From Branchiostoma floridae (taxonomy: Eukaryota > Chordata > Leptocardii > Amphioxiformes > Branchiostomatidae), in the NCBI RefSeq assembly GCF_000003815.2, contig NC_049980.1, positions 10,744,666 to 10,805,559 on the forward strand: a DNA stretch of 60,894 nt, in the 5' to 3' direction. The translations under genes were made by a program, and so were the position numbers. Positions 54,201 through 60,894 of the stretch are shown here, in pieces (the stretch's first letter is position 1; each line of letters begins with the position of its first letter). The notes under the pieces are model-generated. The model did not search any database, was not told the DNA's origin, and saw only the letters and a program-made list of their open reading frames with translations.

Positions 54201-57200
54201 AAAAATCGCAAAAATAAGCATTTTGTTGCACTGTACACCAAAAGTGCTATTGAATTTATATGAAGGGATTATCAAGGCACATCTGTGTCAAATTTCAGCT
54301 CATTCGGTTGCAATACCAAGGTACAGGAGCCAAAAGTGTCCTTTTTTGGTCAAAAATTGGTCAAAAAATCGCAAAAATAAGCAGTTTGTTGTACTGTACA
54401 CCAAAAGTGTTATTGAATTTATATGGGGGCATTATCAGGGCACATCTCTGTCAAATTTCAGCTCATTTGGTTGTAATACCAGGGTACAGGGGCCAAAAGT
54501 GTCCTTTTTTGGTCAAAAATTGGTCAAAAAATCGCAAAAATAAGCAGTTTGTTGTACTGTACACCAAAAGTGTTATCAAATTTATATGGGGGCATTATCA
54601 AGGCACATCTCTGTCAAATTTCAGCTCATTTGGTTGTAATACCAGGGTACAGGGGCCAAAATATACAGTTTTGGTCTAAAATTGACCAAAAAATCTCAAT
54701 AAAATCATTTTAGAGGCAGATATGGAAAAACTGAGAAAAAAGCATCAAGGTATTGGCCCATTCTACCCCTGTGCCAAATTTCAGGTCATTCGGTCCAGGA
54801 ACGGCGGAGATGAATCACTTTGAAGATTTGACAGGAGAAGAAGAAGAACTAGAAAGGCCGACATTTGCTTAAGAGCAAATACAGCATATTTCAGCCATAC
54901 CCCTTCCCACGCAACATTGGACTGTTCCAAATCACCCCTGCGCAAAAATGGAACATCCTCTTAACAGTACATTATCCCCCAAAGTGGACTGGTATTGTGA
55001 ATTGATTCCAGGTAAAAACAGAGCTTGCTTCTATTTTTCAGAAAATGACAATAATCACACCTTCCATTCAGAAAAATTTCATCATGACTGAAAATTGTTG
55101 AATGACTTCATGTTATGTCATTAACAATTTTCAGTACGATAACTAGGTGTAAGTTTAAAAAAGTATAAGCTCCTTGTGATGTGGGTACATTTATTATTGC
55201 AGTGAACTTTTCTTATTCAAGTAGGGCATACGATTTAATAATTATCAAGCAGGTGCAGGTACTGTAGGAGCGTTTGTTTTCTTCAAGCTGTAAAACTGTT
55301 AAACCATCAGCCATCGAGCCTATATTCTTATTTTAGTTTAACAACTTCCTGCCAGACCCGGAAGATACGATTGAACCTTGTTCGAGGATTTATTTTCGTC
55401 TGTCTGGTCAGTCTGTTCATACCCTGGCGCTGAGAGTGTTTTATTGGGCTGAAACTCTGGCAGTTTAAAGTGACTTACAATTTAAATGTTCAAAGTTTAT
55501 GTCAAACAACAACAGCACTAGGAACACATACATTTGCTCTGGAGAAAATACAGCAGTTTTCGCAAGTTCCAGTCCAGTGATAGAAATGTGGCCACTATAG
55601 ACAGGTGGTCACTATAGAGAGAATGCTGATCTATACACCTTTCTCACGCAGCGGCCATGATAGATCTAAAACGAGTTCAATGTGGCAAACAAAAGGCTGT
55701 CCATCATAATTAGCAGTTCGACCAATGGTAGCCTGCCAATTAGGAAATCGACCAATAAGTAAATGGCTGCAAATTCGTTAAAAATTTGCATTATTATGTT
55801 GTTATTTTGCATCTCAAGGGACTATGGGGTCAGTCTACACTACTCTAAATTGCTACATCTTTTGGTGCATAACACTTCTTGTAATACGCATCATTCTATC
55901 TTATATCATGAAAATTTGTGTGGTTTGGGGAAAAACTAAATGGGACCTGATTTTAGAAATAAGTTTTGTCTGTTTGCCTCATTGACCTCTTTTTCGATCT
56001 ATCATGGCCACCGCGTGAGAAAGGTGTATTGACTAGGAGCCATACGTTACACATGATTTCAGTACACTGATCATTAATCATATAAACATTGCACAGGTAA
56101 ACCAATTGTTTAGATGTACAATTAAGTTCAAATAATTCTGAAGAGAAATATTGATGAGAAAATAATCATTCTCGCCACTGTCTAACTTATAATTACGTAT
56201 CAAAACTAAACGCAGATTTTCTAACTAACGCACCTTTCGCCGACTTCATCAAAGGACCGCCGGCTATCAATCAAACACGGCTGTTGATTAGACTTAGAGT
56301 TTCAAACAGTCATGTGCTGTGTGCCAGTTGACAGCGAACTTCATGCTACGTGATGTTTTACATTGCTTGGACCTTCTTTCCTACAGCGGTGCTTCTACAA
56401 AATATTTAGACTGTAACACTGAGTCCCACATGTTTTATAGAATAGAATTTGACGCAGAACAGCGTTTTTTGCTGGGTATTTTTCTTGAAACATGTCCGTG
56501 GGAATATCAGCGAGGCGGCGACGTAGGGATATCAGACCGTCAACAAAAGTCGCACGGCGGCTAACGGCACAGCGAAGATACTAGCGCTATAAATAAGCGC
56601 TTCAACTAAGGATGGCAACCCATACAATATTTTTGTATACTGTTGAGCTAAGTAAAGTTTGTTGTTTATGAGGTTTTAGTTGTTTTTGAAGCTTTGACCC
56701 GAAATATTTTAAAGTCAAACTGCTGAAGAGAAGTAAGTGACTGCTACGATTATCGTAGATATGGCCCTAAAAAACTGATAAAAGAAGCCTTCTCAATGGT
56801 CTAAAATGCAAGAGCTTCCGGGGGGGCTTCGCCCACCTGGGTCCCCCCCCCCACAGTGGCCCTGCCCCTGGACCCCGTCAGGGACATTCGGCGGCCCCCG
56901 GACCCCTGTCCGACGCTTTGAAAAAATCCTGGCGAGAAGTCTGTACGGCCTGAGTCTTCAAGTTAACGTTTTGTGTGGTCCCACTTATGAATATTAATTA
57001 GCCTTCGCTTTCCTCTTCGCTGATTGGCTGAACCATTAATTGAATTAACTCTTCCTGCCGGCTAGACGCAGGTGCAGATGTCGGCTCTGTGGGGTGAACG
57101 TCCGAAAGGTCATGGCATGGAGAACGAAAGAAAACCAATTTCCCCTAAAAAAAGTGCTGTAATTAAGCCTTTTACAGTACTTTATGCCAAAAATTTTACT

Positions 57201-60200
57201 TGGATCATTTTACCAACTATCTTATGCCTATCTATACCAAATGTTACTCATACCAGGGTACAGGGTTGCAAAATATACCGTTATAAGACCGTCAACAACA
57301 GTCGCACGGAGCTAACAGCGCAGCGAAAATACCATCGCTAGCGTTTCAACTTCGGATAACAAGTTATAAGTACTGTTGAACTCAGTAACGTTAAAGTTTG
57401 TTTTTAGTTGCCTTTGACGGTTTGACCTGAAATAGTGTTACGCTAAACTCCTGAAGAGAAGTTAAGTGACTGCTGCGATTATCATAGATATGCCCCTAAG
57501 AACTGATACAATATAAAGCCTTCTGAATAGTCTAAAATGCGAGAGCCTTAGGCGGGCTTCGCTCCCCCTGGCGGGAACACTGCTATATACGGGATCATGA
57601 GGCCCCGCTTATGAATATTAATTAGCCTTTGGCCTCCTCTTCGCTGATTGGCTAGGTCTTTGATTCAATTAACTCTCCGGCTGACGCGCACAGGTGTGGC
57701 TCTGTGCGGGGTCACGGAAGGTCACGTCAGGAGGCCAAAAGAAAACAAATTTCCCCTCAGAAAAGTGCCCAAATTAATCATTTTAAAGTTGTTTATGTCA
57801 AAAATTTTACTTGAATCTTGTTACCAAGTATCTAATGCCTATCTATACCAAATTTCAGGTCATTTAATTGTAATACAAGGGTACAGGAGCCAAAAGTGTC
57901 CTTTTTTGGTCAAAAATTGGCCAAAAATCGCAAAAATAAGCATTTTGTTGCACTGTACACCAAAAGTGTTATTGAATTTATATGAAGGGATTATGAAGGC
58001 ACATCTGTGTCAAATTTCAGCTCATTCGGTTGCAATACCAAGGTACAGGAGCCAAAAGTGTCATTTTTTGGTCAAAAATTGGTCAAAAATCGGAAAAATA
58101 AGCATTTTGTTGTACTGTACACCAAAAGTGTTATTGAATCTATATGGGGGCATTATCAAGGCACATCTTTGTCAAATTTCAGCTCATTTGGTTGTAATAC
58201 CAGGGTACAGGGGCCAAAAGTGTCCTTTTTTGGTCAAAAATTGGTCAAAAAATCGCAAAAATAAGCAATTTGTTGTACTGTACACCAAAAGTGTTATCGA
58301 ATTTATATGGGAGCATTATCAAGGCACATCTCTGTCAAATTTCAGCTCATTTGGTTGTAATACCAGGGTACAGGGGCCAAAATATACAGTTTTGGTCAAA
58401 AATTGACCAAAAAATCTCAATAAATCATTTTAGAGGCAGATATGAAAAAACTTGAGAAAAAAGCATCAAGGTATTGGCCCATTCTANNNNNNNNNNNNNN
58501 NNNNNNNNNNNNNNNNNNNNNNNNNNNNNNNNNNNNNNNNNNNNNNNNNNNNNNNNNNNNNNNNNNNNNNNNNNNNNNNNNNNNNNNNNNNNNNNNNNNN
58601 NNNNNNNNNNNNNNNNNNNNNNNNNNNNNNNNNNNNNNNNNNNNNNNNNNNNNNNNNNNNNNNNNNNNNNNNNNNNNNNNNNNNNNNNNNNNNNNNNNNN
58701 NNNNNNNNNNNNNNNNNNNNNNNNNNNNNNNNNNNNNNNNNNNNNNNNNNNNNNNNNNNNNNNNNNNNNNNNNNNNNNNNNNNNNNNNNNNNNNNNNNNN
58801 NNNNNNNNNNNNNNNNNNNNNNNNNNNNNNNNNNNNNNNNNNNNNNNNNNNNNNNNNNNNNNNNNNNNNNNNNNNNNNNNNNNNNNNNNNNNNNNNNNNN
58901 NNNNNNNNNNNNNNNNNNNNNNNNNNNNNNNNNNNNNNNNNNNNNNNNNNNNNNNNNNNNNNNNNNNNNNNNNNNNNNNNNNNNNNNNNNNNNNNNNNNN
59001 NNNNNNNNNNNNNNNNNNTCGTAATAAAACACTGTGACAATAGAATGCCAAGAAACGTACCAAATAAGTGAGCGTCAAATACCTCTCGTTGGCGGACGGG
59101 TTTCTTTTTTATAATCCCGTGGAACGGCCTTCCCTGTCCTCCACTTTTCCCAGTCCGCCATGGTAGCGCTGTCATTCGTGGCAAATATCTCCAGGCTTTC
59201 ATGAACACCTTGCAGTATCTGGTACATCAGGCTAGGTGGCGCAGTTGTCACTGTGAGGGCCAGATTCATTTTGGGCTGTTAGTCGTCGGAAAGTTGGGGG
59301 AAAACTTGTTGTCTGCGGACTAGCTCAAATTTAGTGCCAGGGCCATACATGTGTTCATCTTGCGAAATGCAAATCTTGCATTATTCTGTTTATACAAGAG
59401 ATGAGACAACCATTTCGCGAATAGATTTCATCTCAGTTTAAGACATACAAGAAAAATAGCGGCAAAGATTAAGTAAAGTAACATATTAAGAAAACAACAT
59501 CTAAATTTAATGCACTCTCAATATCACAATATACTAATGGCATAGCTATTTACAGGTACAAGAAACCCCTATTGATATGAAGCATAAAGAACGATTAAAG
59601 CGTAAATAAAATGATAAAGAAACAAAGAAACAAATGAATTTAAATGAAAGCGAAGTGTTAATCATATTAAGGCAAATATGAAAAATGTATAATTTGTCTA
59701 GCAATTGGATAAACCCTTCGTATGGATTTGCCTTAGGGTATTAGACAATACCTGAACACCCAGTTCCATTAATAAGACCATCTCCTGTAAACCATAGGCT
59801 GCAGGTACAAGTCGCATCAAGGGCAGGAGGGGGATTATCCGTACAGGTGGCCTGGGCGTCACATGGATTAGTCATACAGGCATCAATGTCTGTGGACAAA
59901 GCAATGGAATGGGTGTTAGACAGGTATCTACATGTACGGGTTTTAAAAAAAATGTGAATGCCAAAGATTTTGCTTCCATATATTGTGCCGTGGCTTTTGC
60001 AAGAATGTGATACCTGAACATCCGGTTCCGTTCACAAGGCCATCTCCTGTATATCCAGTGTTGCAGGTACAAGTCGCATCAAGGGCAGGAAGGGAATCAT
60101 CCGTACAGGTGGCCTGGGTGTCACACGGATTGTCCAAACAGGCATCTGTATCTATTGTACGTAAAATAGCACAAAAATGAATGAAGAACCACATTGAATG

Positions 60201-60885
60201 TAGAACTTTGTGTGCAGGCAAAACTTTGTGTGCCATCGGGCTGCGGATTCCAGTGCCAGTACGGGCGACGCGACGGGTCTGTACAGCATGAACGTACGTT
60301 TTCGGAAATACGTGGCGGACGTGGCCGCCCCAAGACACGTACTGACAAATTGCACGTACGGTGAGTTGTGCCCTTACCTTTAACGTGAACGATAACCTCA
60401 AAGATGAAACTAATCAATGCTACCTGAACATCCAGTTCCATTAACAAGTCCATCTCCAGTATATCCAGTGTTGCAGGCACAAGTCGCATCAAGGGCAGGA
60501 GGGGGATTATCCGCACAGGTGGCCTGGGCGTCACACGGATTAGCCTGGCAGGAATCTATGTCTGTATATGAGAATATAGTAATACCAAATGCTAATTTTT
60601 AGCACACACAAACAATATAGAAAAGAAGAAAACAATAATAGATGTTGTTCTTTCATCTTTCAAAGAAGACTCTTTGCCAAGAGCGATACAATGCTCAAAC
60701 AAGCTAGCTTAAAAGTCAATGATAATGTTGAAGAAGAAATATTTTACCTGAACATCCAGTTCCACTAGCGAGTCCATCTCCTGTATATCCAATGTTGCAG
60801 GCACAAGTCGCATTAAGGGCAGGAGGGGGATTATCCGTACAGGTGGCCTGGACGTCACACGGATTAGTCTACTGTAGCACTGACT
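48060..60885 (-). CDS. Gene B: EGF repeats fused to a Cys-loop channel subunit (5' end outside window)
   Basis: Tandem paralogue of gene A. Visible exons: EGF at 60424-60561, 60014-60151 and 59752-59889 (plus a broken one at the right edge), channel exon 1 at 59083-59250, then 50859-51079, 50650-50732, 50198-50344, 49863-50021, 49230-49438, 48779-48892 and 48060-48248, all with phases identical to gene A. The exon equivalent to 26164-26231 of gene A is not visible and should fall in the 58487-59018 gap. Two Helitron-like copies inflate that intron to about 8 kb. Whether the lectin modules are also present upstream cannot be seen. The conserved order EGF-to-channel in two loci argues that the fusion is real. 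An ATG in frame just upstream of 59250 (MNLALTVTTAPP) is a possible alternative start but lacks a good signal peptide. Confidence 0.75.
48779..48892 (-). CDS. Gene B: channel exon 8 equivalent (M3)
   Basis: ITAVRAEDVWMCGGIITV...LLETVAVNAIL; 38 codons, phase 0-0. Confidence 0.95.
49045..49140. repeat. Short fold-back repeat family, copy 2
   Basis: Shares CCAGCTTTGATACTA and AAATCTGCC with 17760-17895; lies between channel exons of gene B. Confidence 0.5.
49230..49438 (-). CDS. Gene B: channel exon 7 equivalent (M1-M2)
   Basis: FVPSVVIVGCSWISFWL and M2 TARVQLCVTVFLALIT; one codon longer than gene A after M2. 209 bases, phase 1 to 0. Confidence 0.95.
49863..50021 (-). CDS. Gene B: channel exon 6 equivalent, cysteine-rich loop C insert
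   Basis: Eight cysteines at the same spacing as gene A; ANDCPLMKGCSDESDECYGC is identical in both, although flanking exons vary. Confidence 0.92.
50198..50344 (-). CDS. Gene B: channel exon 5 equivalent (beta 8-9)
   Basis: GGVVFPFRQPSESYDAQPIE; 49 codons, two fewer than gene A. Its donor GTAATG runs into TACATG without a MITE. Confidence 0.9.
50650..50732 (-). CDS. Gene B: channel exon 4 equivalent, Cys-loop
   Basis: CPTNLGKYPFDDYQC: 13-residue Cys-loop spacing retained with seven substitutions inside the loop relative to gene A. 83 bases. Confidence 0.95.
50859..51079 (-). CDS. Gene B: channel exon 3 equivalent (ligand-binding core)
   Basis: VTIEYSMAWVDDRLAEL and WVPP as in gene A; 221 bases, donor GTAAGT. 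Confidence 0.92.
51575..54848 (-). mobile_element. Helitron-like element, copy 2
   Basis: 3,274 bases on the minus strand, ending CTAG at 51578-51575 before a host T. Same internal structure as copy 1: four ~165-bp units between about 54150 and 54690 and two ~650-bp blocks. About 95 bases starting GGCGAGAAATTGAATTAACT are tandemly duplicated at 53213-53403 relative to copy 3. Confidence 0.75.
54849..58486 (-). mobile_element. Helitron-like element, copy 3, head-to-tail with copy 2
   Basis: Its CTAG end (54849-54852) abuts the (GAA)n/TTC end of copy 2 with no intervening host DNA. Contains a 395-bp MITE and a ~65-base extra segment near 55521-55590. Its far end enters the N gap. Confidence 0.75.
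55634..56028. mobile_element. MITE with TACACCTTTCTCACGC ends inside Helitron-like copy 3
   Basis: 395 bases with inverted ends TACACCTTTCTCACGC and GCGTGAGAAAGGTGTA, extended by GGCCATGATAGATC/GATCTATCATGGCC. Copies 1 and 2 lack it and give the empty site (GATCTATTGACT), with a two-base (TA or AT) target duplication. Confidence 0.9.
58487..59018. other. Assembly gap (532 N)
   Basis: Separates Helitron-like copy 3 from channel exon 1 of gene B; expected to contain the missing beta-1 exon and the element boundary. Confidence 0.95.
59083..59250 (-). CDS. Gene B: channel exon 1
   Basis: VTTAPPSLMYQILQGVHESL, 56 codons, phase 1-1, closely matching 26665-26832 of gene A, including ADWEKWRTGKAVPRDY. 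Confidence 0.85.
59752..59889 (-). CDS. Gene B: membrane-proximal EGF-like exon (Trp variant)
   Basis: 138 bases, DIDACMTNPCDAQATC, with CSLWFTGDG where most repeats have CNTGYTGDG. The gene A EGF at the same position (27152-27289) has CYPWYTGDG. Confidence 0.92.
60014..60561 (-). CDS. Gene B: two EGF-like exons
   Basis: 60424-60561 (DIDSCQANPCDAQATC) and 60014-60151 (DTDACLDNPCDTQATC), each 138 bases and phase 1-1. The intron between them (60152-60423) includes a CG-rich segment with ACGTACG words, about 60190-60370, that I cannot assign. Confidence 0.92.
60748..60885 (-). pseudogene. Gene B: EGF exon broken at the window edge
   Basis: Normal EGF exon from its donor through NPCDVQATC, but diverging after GGATTAGT (about 60868), where an in-frame TAG replaces the DxDAC start. 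It breaks at the same word as the damaged gene A exon (31514-31633). It could be a true pseudo-exon or an assembly-edge error. Confidence 0.6.
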
Positions 60886-60894
60886 GCGACATAA

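Noticed and set aside
57648-58406. 252-codon open frame and similar frames at 54175-54679 and 38102-38558
   Set aside because: They run through ~165-bp tandem repeats of the Helitron-like element; the repeated peptide has no domain and the frames differ between copies.
58417-59208. Long open frames across the gap
   Set aside because: Made almost wholly of Ns; not evidence of coding.
59075-59269. Independent start of gene B at an ATG just before channel exon 1
   Set aside because: MNLALTV is a poor signal peptide, the segment overlaps the CAG acceptor, and gene A has no equivalent ATG; kept only as an alternative in the gene B entry.

Overview
The window looks like nuclear DNA of an invertebrate chordate, most likely a lancelet (Branchiostoma). 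This is inferred from an intronless chordate-style somatostatin-type GPCR, a split Rab12-type GTPase, very lectin-rich phase-1 modular exons and dense short inverted-repeat transposons. There are no bacterial features. Three N gaps (40256-40355, 45776-45875, 58487-59018) mark a draft assembly.

Layout. 1-2.2 kb: diverged repeats and a fold-back element. 2.7-3.9 kb (+): somatostatin/allatostatin-C-like receptor. 5.2-6.7 kb (-): 5'-truncated LINE. 7-9 kb: duplicated non-coding segment. 11.1-21.2 kb (+): six-exon Rab12-like gene with repeat-filled introns. 22.7-46.6 kb (-): gene A. 48.1-60.9 kb (-): 3' part of a tandem paralogue, gene B, whose 5' end lies beyond the right edge.

The main discovery is gene A. 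Reading the minus strand from a signal-peptide exon at 46588, I can thread 37 exons (7,053 coding bases, about 2,350 codons) with consistent splice phases and no frame break: signal peptide, F-type (fucose) lectin, C-type lectin, F5/8C, C-type lectin, sushi, F5/8C, LamG-like, two C-type lectins, 14 intact EGF-like repeats, and then a complete Cys-loop ligand-gated ion-channel subunit (ligand-binding domain with Cys-loop, four membrane segments, stop at 22745). Gene B repeats the EGF-to-channel order with the same exon structure. The inferred protein is an anion-channel-type receptor subunit carrying a long lectin/EGF ectodomain on its extracellular N-terminus. I know of no described animal channel built this way, but I could not search.

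The two genes share an unusual 8-cysteine exon in the loop C position and a tryptophan-bearing membrane-proximal EGF. Both are invaded by copies of a 3.3-kb element with Helitron-type ends (hairpin followed by CTAG), in opposite orientation in the two genes. Several short TA-target MITEs are also present; one lies 7 bases inside a channel-exon intron, and gene B supplies its empty site.
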